DNA from: Eupeodes corollae
Taxonomy: Eukaryota; Arthropoda; Insecta; Diptera; Syrphidae
Assembly: GCF_945859685.1 (NCBI RefSeq)
Contig: NC_079147.1
Span: 175,133,174-175,197,173 of the forward strand
Reading direction: 5' to 3'
DNA: 64,000 nucleotides
The translations under genes were made by a program, and so were the position numbers. This document shows positions 10,796 to 20,520 of this stretch, piece after piece. Within the stretch, counting starts at the first letter, position 1. Each line of letters opens with the position of its first letter. The notes below the pieces were generated by a model that was given only the letters and a program-made list of their open reading frames with translations, was not told the origin of the DNA and did not search any database.

Positions 10796-12460
10796 TTGTC
10801 CTTTAAAATAAATATATGATATAATTTTACAAATTGGTCGTAATTTCCCATAATTGCTGCGTTTAAAATTTTCAAACTGAAAAGGAGTTTTTGTTAAGTT
10901 TGGTGTGAAGGGAGTAATAATAATTATACCTGTTTAAAAAATTTCGAATTGAATCTTATAGTCGGTATACCGTTTTTTTTTTAAATGAAAAGGGGTTCCT
11001 TCAAACAAAATTGAAAATTATGAAAACTCTTCGTTACGAATAAAGTTACGATATTAGCTATTTAATGTAAATATTGCGACGTGCCTTTCAACTCAATATC
11101 ATTTCCCAACATTATTCAACACTTAAAATAACATCGCATATCCAAACTTACTTTACATACCACATGTCGTATAGTTTTCTCCGCTCTCCACGCATGTGCC
11201 ATTTTCACTAAATTTAAGAAAAATAGCTTTTTCTTAGTGAATGAAAAGCTTTGCAGCAAAACCAATAAACAAACAGAAATACTGTATTATCCCCAAACTC
11301 CCGAAAATGTTGGTACTTTCGTCATTTACTCACATCCGGTTTGTTTTGTACGCCCTTCCAAAATACAATAAGAAAAAAAAAAAAACAAATAGCAAACGAA
11401 TCGCTCGAATTTTTGGACCAGAAACTTGTGTGAGGCTGAGTATACATTGAAATATTTGAATAACCATATCTAAATATTGTACAGGCCAGCAATGACACAT
11501 GACAATAACCATACCATAGGATAGCTAGATGTTAAAACGAAGTGTGGAGGTCTAACCAATTTCTTCCCACGAGGTTTAATCTCACAACGGGTCTACTATT
11601 TTATTTGTTGTTGTTTTTTTTTATGATGGCGGCGCCTTTCTTACGTCACAAGAGAATTTCCACTAAGCGCAATACAGCTCTTACAGCTAGTTGCCAAAAA
11701 TACATTCTGAGTCATATCCCGTTATATACGAGGTTTACCGGGGGATAGCTTTGGGAATTATTCATTCTTTTATCATTTGAAAGGATACTGAGCAAGTAGT
11801 TGGTTGAAGTGGCGGCAACATTTGAATGGTGTGCGTGTGCGTCGTCGTAGCCTGTTGTAGAGGTACAGCTACCATATTATAGACATCGAAACGACTTCCA
11901 ATATTTTTTTACTTATAATTATTGGTAGGTATATCGGTTTCACGATAAGGCTGCGTAAAAATTTGTTTGGGTATTAAAAACGATGCAGAATTATTACGTT
12001 GGTTTTGCATATGAGCGTAAGTTGGGCATCTGAATTATGATTGTTATATAGGTGATGCGTGCAGCAGGATTGTATCATATCAACTTATTAGAGAGTTTAA
12101 AACAAATTAAGGAAGTTTAATGCTTTTTGACATAACGCTTAAAATTTTGTCGTAAATCGTAACATATATGAGGATGATTGACATTAGCTTAATTTTTTGA
12201 AGGCCTATACCCTTAAACCTAATATTGAATGAACTTACAAACAGATCATTATACCAAATGCGTAATTTATGAATGAAATAGATTAATAATGTCCATTAAC
12301 AATTGGTACTATGAAAGACAGAAGGATCAAGAAAGAAGAAAATTGAGTGGAGCTTGATGTTTGTTCGTATGTACCTTCTTCTCTGTTTTTTAGATTTTTA
12401 GCAAATGGTTACCTATATGGCTTTTGGTTTTTGAGAAAATTGCAAATCAAAATAAATAAA
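10796..12460. other. AT-rich DNA without recognised features
   Basis: No coding, RNA or repeat family recognised. Short frames near 11241-11748 have no recognisable product. Confidence 0.35.
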
Positions 12461-12461
12461 A

Positions 12462-12712
12462 AAGAGGTTGGGATGTGGCCCACATTGATATCTTCCCATC
12501 CTGACTGTTGATTGGTCTTGCTTCAAAGGGTTGTTTGTTTTCGTGTTTTGTTAAAAAAGGTGTCAGTTGAATTATTAAAATATTTTTAAATTACCAACAA
12601 TATTTTGCATATTATGATGAAATAGTTTGATATCAAAATCTATTTTAGTTAAAAAGATTTTTAGTCGAAATTCAATTTTTACCAATTATATAAATAAAAA
12701 AATAAATCGGAT
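12462..12712 (+). repeat. Dispersed repeat with a conserved GGGATGYGRCCCAC terminus, copy A
   Basis: Begins AAAGAGGTTGGGATGTGGCCCACATTGAT and runs through ACCAACAATATTTTGCATA and TTTTTAGTCGAAA. The same blocks in the same order occur at 29515, 43895 and, inverted, 50822. It abuts the SINE at 12713. Confidence 0.7.
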
Positions 12713-12868
12713 GGCGCAAAAGTCCGTTGAAAACTAGGGCCTAGTGACTTACAACTCTCAACCATTTCTGTGTGAGAGTTCTGTTGTCAGGGATGGAGGG
12801 GACCTACAATTTTAAGCCGAATCCGAATGGCTTATTTTAGAAAACACTTTTCATGAAAAGAATTTTTT
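12713..12868 (-). mobile_element. tRNA-derived SINE copy 4, 3' piece (split by two LINEs)
   Basis: Plus-strand GATGGCGCAAAAGTCCGTTG marks the SINE 3' end. The body stops at CATGAAAAGAATT, where a LINE fragment (12869-14126) is inserted. The SINE resumes at 14127 with AGAATTACTCTTAGAGAAT, so AGAATT is duplicated at the junction. Confidence 0.8.
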
Positions 12869-14126
12869 GATATTTGATATTTATTGATTGACTTATATAC
12901 AGGATACAGGATATAATAAAATATTTATTTGTAGCAAACTATTATTAATTTATTAAAAACAATGAATTAAAAACAAAATTAAATACTAAAGCCGCAAGAA
13001 GAAGAAATCACAATAATCACAAAAAAGTTACCTCAGTTCAAATTTGAGAAATATTCATAACAAAGTTGATGAAACCTTCTTTGTTCGATTCCAGACCTCA
13101 TGTGACTGGGAAGATTATTCCACAGTCTGACAGCAAAAACGAAAAATTGATGTCAAACAGGTAAACCTGGGGGAGCGCAACAAGGTAAAACGATTTGAAG
13201 AGCAAAAATCAAGCTTATTAAGCAAATAATTTGGAGTCTTGTTAAAAATTAGTTTGAAGAGAAGCAAACAACACTGATATTTAAAAAATCTTAAAAGTTG
13301 CAATTTAAAAGTTGACGAGCCTGAGACGAAACGTGATCGTATGCGTATTTTCGGAGGTTGAAAACAAACCGAGCAATGGCATTAAATGCTCCCTTTAGCT
13401 TTCGAAGCGAGTTGGAGTCAGGATCTGCAAATATCTTACACTCATACGTTACTATTGGGATGATAAGTGTTTTAACCAGCTTTAATTTAACTTGAGTAGG
13501 CAGAATTGATAGTCTTTGGAGTGAAGAATGCATTTTGGAGATAACAGTATCGATATGGGTGTCCCACGTTAGCCTACTGTTGAAATTTATCCCTAGGTTG
13601 TTTCCATTTGTGGCATATTCTATTTGGCAGGCGTTTAAGTAAAGGGGTTGAAAATTTTCAAGGTGGGGTTTATTTGAACCTATTGGAATAGTTTTTGTTT
13701 TTTCTGGATTAAGTACAAGTTCATTCCGAGTTGACCAATCGAATATTGAGCCTAAATCAATGTTCATTTTTTCCATCGCATCTTCAATCATACCGATAGG
13801 AAAACTTTTATATAATTGTACATCTTCAGCGTAGATGTTAAACTGGCAGTAAGATAAAACAGATGGCCAATCATTAACAAACACAGAGAATAGTAAAGGA
13901 CCAAGGATAGATCCTTGAGGAGCACCTATATTGACAGGATGAAACGAAGACATTTTACCGTCACTCGATACGGCTTGCATGCGTTCTGTCAAGTACGAAT
14001 AAATAAGATTTTTGGTTCTGTGAGAAAAATTGAATTAAGTCTTCAGATTATTACAGAGAAGGCTAGAGTTAACGCAATCAAATGCTTTGGAAAAGTCAAG
14101 TAGGGTTATCACTGTGGTATAGTAAT
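12869..14126 (-). mobile_element. 5'-truncated non-LTR retrotransposon, reverse transcriptase relic
   Basis: Reading on the minus strand from 14115: LLDFSKAFDC (RT motif A, just inside the 5' end), then SYLTERMQAV, IGAPQGSILGPLLFSVFVND (motif B region), FNIYAEDVQLY (motif C, with YAED where YADD is expected), then LNPEKTKTIPIGS and the thumb-like NNLGINFNSRLTWDTHID. The frame shifts near 13300 and continues LNKLDFCSSNRF to about 13115. The 3' end is AT-rich with AATATCAAATATCAA-type repeats rather than pure poly(A). It is truncated inside the RT domain and inserted in a SINE. It resembles CR1/Jockey-group RTs; the clade is not assigned. Confidence 0.85.
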
Positions 14127-14205
14127 AGAATTACTCTTAGAGAATTTGTCAATTCCTCACAAGAGGCAGTACCCATGAAAAAACCTTTGGCTTGACAGTC
14201 GAACG
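14127..14205 (-). mobile_element. SINE copy 4, middle piece
   Basis: Continues the SINE body from AATTACTCTTAGAGAATTTG to TTGACAGTCGAACG, where the next LINE (14206) begins. The remainder of the tRNA-like head is not found beyond 15321. Confidence 0.8.
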
Positions 14206-15321
14206 ATTTTTTTTTTGTTTATTTTTATTAATTTATTCTTAAAACTATCTTAAAGCTAGAAAAAAATGCATAAAACTAGCCTAATTAACCAAAACTTACT
14301 GGTCCCATACGGACGCTCTAAGTTTAAATATAATACTAATGCCTTTCAAATCTAAGATCTATGTTACTGTAATTCATTTTATTTATTTTGTATTTGTTAA
14401 AAAATTAAAAAAAAACTAATTTAAATATCTTTTTTCATTTTTACTAAAAAACTACTTAAAATAAGGTCCTTAAAATAAAACTTAAACTAACTTAAACTAG
14501 CTATAAACTATTTAATACTAGAACAACCACAGCAGCAAATCTAACTATCTAACATTGTTTGTTTTTCATATTTTGTTGTCCTTTTTTTCTTATTCCAAGT
14601 TTTTTTTTTATTTGTATTTTTTTGTGCCACCATGCCTATTCGACTTAAAACTAAACCTCTAAACTATAAAACAAGTATGTAAGCCGGCCAAAGCATAAAA
14701 CCCCATCCCGACTACCCACTATCAAGTGCCGATTGAAGCCACCAAAACTGGTTCTCCTGCTTCACCCTATCAGTTCGGTCCCGTTCGGACACAGCCCTAC
14801 TAAACCGAAGGAGCTCTGCTCCACATTGTGCCATGACATCCCGATTGTACAGGAGTCGCCTGTCCACGGTTCTTCGTCTGACGTGGTAGATTAGCGGAAC
14901 AGCCAGACCAAATCTATCTAAAAAGAAGAATGCCTCTGGTAGAATGCATGCGATTTCAAAATACTCGTCGTCAGACAAGTATTTTAAATTGTTGGTAGAA
15001 GGCATAGCTCTTGCAATGTGACCTCGAACGAGTTTTATCAAGAAATTGTCAATTCTGTTTATTCGAGCTACCTTGTATAGGACCTCTTTGGAATAGTAAT
15101 GCACGAAAAAAGATTCGGCTGTTAGATATAAGCCGGTCCAGCGTCGTAACCCTGCCGCTCGAACACCCCAAACTTGTCCATCTGGGAAGGAGCAACGTTG
15201 AACCACACAGGACAACCATAAACGATCATCGGCCGTATGAAGGCCATGTAGCAAATTACCTGCACTCTGGGGCCAACTGCTGGAAAACAGACGCTTCATT
15301 CAGAGCGAAGGCTCCTCTGGC
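14206..15321 (-). mobile_element. SINE-targeted non-LTR retrotransposon, 5'-truncated copy B
   Basis: Contains a 3' UTR (14206-14711, A-rich 3' tail abutting the SINE) and the C-terminal part of ORF2, which ends at a stop at 14712. The protein reads GHIARAMPSTNNLKYLSDDE, AVPLIYHVRRRTVDR and RFSRAVSERDRTDRVKQEN. The same protein and 3' UTR are present in the longer copy at 34484-37025. Upstream of about 15140 the frame is broken, and homology to the longer copy stops near 15321, where hAT-related sequence begins. It is inserted in the tRNA-like head of a SINE at the same place as the other two copies. Confidence 0.85.
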
Positions 15322-15789
15322 CGTGGCCTCTTACTAAAAGATTGCATGCCCATGAAGCTGTACTTTCGAGATTTAGATTCCTAAATCACATCGAGAAGAT
15401 GGATGCTGAAAATTGTGCACGCTGCAGCAGAGGTACATTCTACGTTCCTACATTCCCAAACCTCGAAATTGTATTGAGAGTAGTGAAAGCGATTTACTCC
15501 GAGAACTAGATTTCAAAGAAATCATCAACGATTTTTCGGCGAAAAAAGCTTGAATGGTTCCGTTCGTTAACACTAAAATTTAATTTTAGATAGGTAATTG
15601 TTTTTGTCCGTTTATATTTATATATGTTTGTTAAATACTAAAGGAATCTACTTGGTTTCACAATAAATTAATAATTGAAAAACTCGAGTACAAAAAATAG
15701 TTTACTTTATTTAAAAAAAAAAAATTGGTGCGACGGGGCCTCCGCTTCTTTATTGCCCCGAGGCCTCTGAATCTCTAAATCCGGCCCTG
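15322..15789 (+). mobile_element. hAT transposon relic (C-terminal transposase and 3' TIR)
   Basis: Reads FPNLEIVLRV around 15455 and RELDFKEIINDFSAKKA before a stop near 15553. These flank the hAT C-terminal dimerisation region in ZMYM-type insect hAT transposases; the segment normally between them (the AERSFSKLK-type block) is missing. The 3' end GGCCTCTGAATCTCTAAATC followed by CGGCCCTG (to 15789) is the inverse of a CAGGGCCGGATTTAG terminus, seen widely in hAT elements. The left end is not visible; it may have been lost where it meets the LINE at 15321. Confidence 0.68.
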
Positions 15790-16900
15790 TGTGTAAGTGC
15801 ACATATAGTATCTTATATCAATAACTTCCTACAAACATTTTTTTTAGCCCTTAATACGAAGTTTGAGATACATAATTCACTTTATTTAATTTATATGTAA
15901 GACACCTTTTTATAATTCTCATTTGTTAATAAGTTTTACAAAGATTGTACAACAAAAGCCGAAAATAAAACCCTCACAACTAATCCTTATTATATTATTT
16001 TATTCATTTAGAGAGTAAGTTAGATGCAATGTCAGCGTAGCGGCGTTGGTTCAAAGAGAACAAAATCAATTCTGTAAATTACACCTCTGTACCCTCAATT
16101 GACGTCAGGATAATCATTTATAGTAATTACCTCTCTCTTGTCCTTTCAATGAAGATAATTGTTGTCTTGGCAAGTCCATATTATGTATATTATGTATGTT
16201 TATTGTACATACGTATCTTACTTATTTTATTTGTGTTTAAATCAGGATGGTACTTATGACGTCTTTGTCGGCATAAGTATATATATTATCTGTCATTTCT
16301 ATATATTATAGGAACTTGAAGTTTTGAGAAAGGTGGTACCGTGCGTCTGGGAAATCATTCATATTTTTCTTATAAGCTTTAAATAAAACTTAAAATAATA
16401 GATATAAACGACTAAACAATTTTGTATTTGATAATTGACTCGTTTAATATATTGATGGGCTACTAAACTCCATCGGTAGGTATTTTAGAAAACTACTGTA
16501 TGAAAAAAATATTTGAACAATTTTACCAAATCGTATGCTTCATAGTTTTGCCAAGAAGTGTCGTGAAAACAAATTTTTCAAACGATTTATTTCTATACAA
16601 TCAACATAATTTCGTATAATTTTCAAGCGAGTATAACCGCCTTCGAACATATCAATAAAACGAATGAACGTTATTATTTTAAGGCTCAATGCTCAGCACA
16701 ATTATTAACTATGGTTCGTTGTCATTATGTGCTCATGTATAAGTATAAGCAAGGAGTAAGCCGATATGTTAGTTTTAATTCCGAACAAAGGTAAGGTTTT
16801 CCCAATTCTGCGAGTTTGCAGATTTATAGTTTCCTGGAATGTCTCCATTACTTAGCTCTTGGCACCAAAAAAACTGCAATGTTTTGCAGTTTCCACAAAA
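15790..16900. other. AT-rich DNA without recognised features
   Basis: No gene, RNA or repeat family recognised. Confidence 0.35.
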
Positions 16901-17093
16901 TACAGGGTCCGTCAAAAAGAGATCACATATTTTAATAGGCAATGACAAATGAATAAATAATTTAACAGAAAAATTGTATTGAATTTTTTAAACTAAATAC
17001 TTTGCAATTTAATTAGTTTAATTAATTACTTAGTTTTAAACATTACCATTTTATCTATAAATAGCTTTAAATAATTTTTTGTCGGACTCTGTA
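16901..17093. mobile_element. Small MITE, TACAGRGTCCG termini
   Basis: Ends are inverted: TACAGGGTCCGTCAAAAAG at 16901 and the complement of TACAGAGTCCGACAAAAAA ending at 17093. The interior (about 155 bp) is AT-rich and non-coding. Termini and TA flanks suggest a Tc1/mariner-type non-autonomous element. The GGGTCCG core also appears at the end of the transposase relic near 25572, a possible relationship. Confidence 0.7.
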
Positions 17094-17990
17094 TAATCAA
17101 ACATTTTAGGCTGTTAGTAAAAAATAATGAATATTTCATAGTGAACATTCATAATAATGAAAAGAAAAATAACTTTCTTAATTCTATGATGCAAATTTGC
17201 GATTCTTAATTGATACAAAATAATCAAAATAATGCTGCATTAAAGCAAAGGGTTAAGGACAATAATCACTATTAAATATGTATATTTTATGAAAAAATAA
17301 AACCATTTATACTTCCTTTCTGTGTTTCAGTCTTAAATAGCGTTTATATTTGTTAGCGAGTTGATCTTTTTAAATTTTAAACTTTTCCCAATTTACTTTA
17401 AAATACAAGAGGAGGTGCACCCCAGTGTTAGGAGGCATTTTTCCCGAAATCTCTTTATTCAGTCTCCAAATTACCTTTTTTCCTACACACCATTTCATTT
17501 TTTTACTTTTATTTCCCAAATAAAAAAAAATAAAAAAAAGTTAAGTACGTAATAATTTGCACAGCCTCTTCATAAAGAAATGTTTGTATTTACATAAATT
17601 TACAAAGGTTCTCGTTAACAAAATAATCGTTAAAACATTGCTTCATTTTGTATACATGTATGATGTATCATTATCAAATAATTTGTAATGGCGGTCACTT
17701 ACTTCATAATCTATGCATGTTAGATTTTTACTAGCCAAAGCAGATCTAAAAACGCATATTGAGTTTAGTGTACTACGACTTACGAGTATTATTCACACAG
17801 TTTCGTTTCTTTGTCTTAACATCTGTGGAAATGCTGAAAATTCTTTCAGCCTCTGCTTTAGAATGGGGCAAAGCTAATGCAAAGCTTATAATTTTGTTTA
17901 AATTTGGATAGAATGTTTGTTCAAAACTCTTCAATTGAAAGTGAGAGAACCTTTTTTTTTAAGCTCATTGAAGTTACAAATTATTCGTTC
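17094..17990. other. AT-rich DNA without recognised features
   Basis: No gene or repeat recognised. Confidence 0.35.
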
Positions 17991-17998
17991 TGTTAAGT

Positions 17999-18088
17999 TC
18001 AGAATTTTGAAAAGCAGAATTTTGTAAACCAGACAAAAAAAGCAGAATTTTCGTTAAAAAAGCAGAATTTTGAAGCCAGAATTTTGGC
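17999..18088 (+). repeat. Short CAGAATTTTG tandem array
   Basis: About five irregularly spaced copies of CAGAATTTTG(A/T)AAA. The same motif forms a tighter array at 20360-20485, at the edge of the large satellite block. Confidence 0.7.
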
Positions 18089-19120
18089 CCGATCCCATAT
18101 AAACATTGGATATATATTTTCTATAGTACTCCTAGGGGACGAACATTTTTATTTCATCTCCACGCCGTTTATGGCGCTGCGTTTATGGTAGGAAACCAAG
18201 AATGAGGAGAAAATTACTAAAGAAAGAATGAGAAAAGTATATTTGTTTAGGTTTCTTAAGCATTAATATGTTCGAGGGAGATAGCCAAAATACAAATTTC
18301 AAACCAAAAAGGAATAATATTTGTTTACATTTTTTTTTTGCTTTCACATGTGAATGTAGAGGAGATGTGCATATGTATTAAAAATTGTCGTTAGATTTTA
18401 AATTTTCAATTTTTGTTAAAAATGAAATGTTGCCATATTTGGCATATGATTTTAAATATATTCAGTTATTTTGTTGTTGTTATTCTTCCGTATTATTTGT
18501 TATTTGTACGCATCAAGTACAAACACAATCAAAAATTAAAATTTATTCAAAACTAGGTCGATTTTTGTTTTTTAACGGCTAAATAGGGTATACTGCATTG
18601 AATTTTAAATTTTTATATAAAAACATACCAATAAATAAATACAATATATTATATAAAACTAGGTTGAAAAATTAACCTCATAGGTGTCAATGCCTTAATT
18701 GGAAAGGTATACGCCTAATATATAAGGGATCATGATTTTGACAGAGTGGAAGTGTTTCTTGTGTGGAGATATCATTATGATAACATTAATTGCTTCTTTG
18801 GAACTCTTCAATTCATATACCTAGTCCAGAACATTTTACTTTTTTCGGTTTAAATCTTTTAAGGTCTTTTCTTGTAAGAGATACAAACATACTTGTTAGT
18901 GCATTGTATGCCGAGTTTGCACCTTTATTTGAGAGTTTTTTTTTGGCGGGCATTTTAGTTAGCATGTCTCGGAGTTTAGCAACAAAAATTTCTCAAAAAT
19001 GGATATCTTATCAGAACAAATAGCCCATTTGACTCTAGTATATGAGATCTTACTAAAGAATTCGTAGATAGTTTGAGGTTTAACTGCAAGTACTGACGAA
19101 ATCAAAGTGAAGGGAGATTT
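18089..19120. other. AT-rich DNA; one unrecognised 77-codon frame
   Basis: A frame at 18790-19023 (plus) is less AT-biased than its surroundings and contains hydrophobic stretches (FAPLFESFFLAGILVSM), but no family was recognised. It lies just upstream of the transposon derivative at 19126. Confidence 0.3.
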
Positions 19121-19125
19121 TGTAC

Positions 19126-19455
19126 CTGTTATCTTTTTGGCAACACTGGTTTAAACAGCTGACGCACGTTTCGTGTTTTGTTTCACTGTCAAACATCTTC
19201 ATTTTGGTCTATAATTGCACCATGAATCGTCTTACAAACGAACAACGCTTGCAATTTATTGAATTGAAATATTTAAAATTGGACTAAGCGAATGGACCCC
19301 TTGAGGCGCGGTCAAGTTCAACATCTCCACGAAATAATATTCAAAAATTAAATTATATAGACCGTACTATCCATTCAAATAAAGATTTCATGCATTTTTC
19401 CGAATTGTATGTGTTTGTTTTTAACTTACCTATAGCTTTTAAAAATTCACCCGTT
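19126..19455 (+). mobile_element. Internally deleted Tc1/mariner derivative (MITE-like)
   Basis: About 330 bp whose 5' part (GTTTAAACAGCTGACGCACG and CTGTCAAACATCTTCA) and 3' part (GACCGTACTATCCATTCAAA, then AAATAAAGATTTCATG) match the ends of the transposase-bearing copy at 1100-1930. It keeps a start-codon region reading MNRLTNEQRLQF, then jumps to the C-terminal stretch near 19300, so nearly all of the transposase is deleted. A candidate non-autonomous derivative of that family. Confidence 0.78.
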
Positions 19456-20355
19456 ATAAATATATACATATATGTACATATAAAACGGACAAACTAAAGG
19501 AATTATACGAAACAAAATTTTTGGTATAAAAAAGATGAAATATAATTTTTTTTTTGATTTAAGAGTCATATCAAAAATAAAGAAAATTATCAGAAACACC
19601 CAATTGAATTCATAAACAAATATATTACAAAATATATTAAATATATTATATTCACTACCTACCCCAAAAAATACTCTTGCAGTACTTTTTTGCGTTGTTA
19701 TTGTTTCTCTTATATAAATACTTTTTCTATTTCTTGTCAAAGCATAACCGTAAAAAGTCAATGGTAAAAACTTTCCTCTTCGAGTATAATATGCATACAC
19801 ACATATAATGCCAAAACGTTATTGCGCTATTATTTCCCTCGATCTCCTACTACATTTGCATATGTTCTTCTCTATTTTCTATTCTTTAATTATTGTTGAA
19901 TTTTCCCTCATTCTCAACTATTGAGGGGTATAAAAAAAGGGATCAAATTTAATCATCTCCACGCCTCTCAGATGTCGCTTCGATCGTTTCTCTTCATGAG
20001 AGTACTATAGTAAATATATATACAATGCATTTATCTTTAATTCTATTTGAGTATGCCCAATTACAGTTTTTACATTTATTTAACTTTTCAAAATAAAACA
20101 TATTATATCCATCCACGCACAGCTTTTCTTTTCCTTTATTAGATTTAACAAGTGAAACGTTCATTTTTGCTTTTTAATAAGAATAACACACTATCACGAA
20201 GGGATAAGAAAAGACACTAACCATTGTCTAAGACCCTGACTAAGTTAAGAGAGCAAACATTAATTGCGTCTAAACATCTCGCTTATGAAAGCGAGAGGAT
20301 AATTTAAAATAATAAAGCGCGCGCTTTTTAACATTTTCCAAACCTTATTTTTATT
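19456..20355. other. AT-rich DNA; contains one arm of a ~22-bp inverted repeat
   Basis: TTTAATCATCTCCACG near 19950 is inverted at about 20508-20523 (CGTGGAGATGATTGAA). The pair brackets the CAGAATTTTG array and touches the start of the minisatellite, perhaps the remains of a small inverted-repeat element from which the array grew. Confidence 0.45.
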
Positions 20356-20500
20356 ATTTTCAGAATTTTGTAAAACAGAATTTTGAAAAACAGAATTTTG
20401 AAAAGCAGAATTTTGAAAAAGAGAATTCTGAAAAGCAGAATTTTGAAAAGCAGAATTTTGAAAGCAGAATTTTGACCCCGGCAGAATTTTGACCCCAAAC
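20356..20500 (+). repeat. CAGAATTTTGAAAAG tandem array
   Basis: About eight near-identical 13-17 bp units. It forms the left edge of the satellite block. Confidence 0.85.
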
Positions 20501-20520
20501 CGTGGAGATGATTGAATTTG

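Noticed and set aside
15011..15337. Plus-strand open frame of 108 codons
   Set aside because: Antisense to the C-terminal ORF2 of the LINE at 14206-15321.
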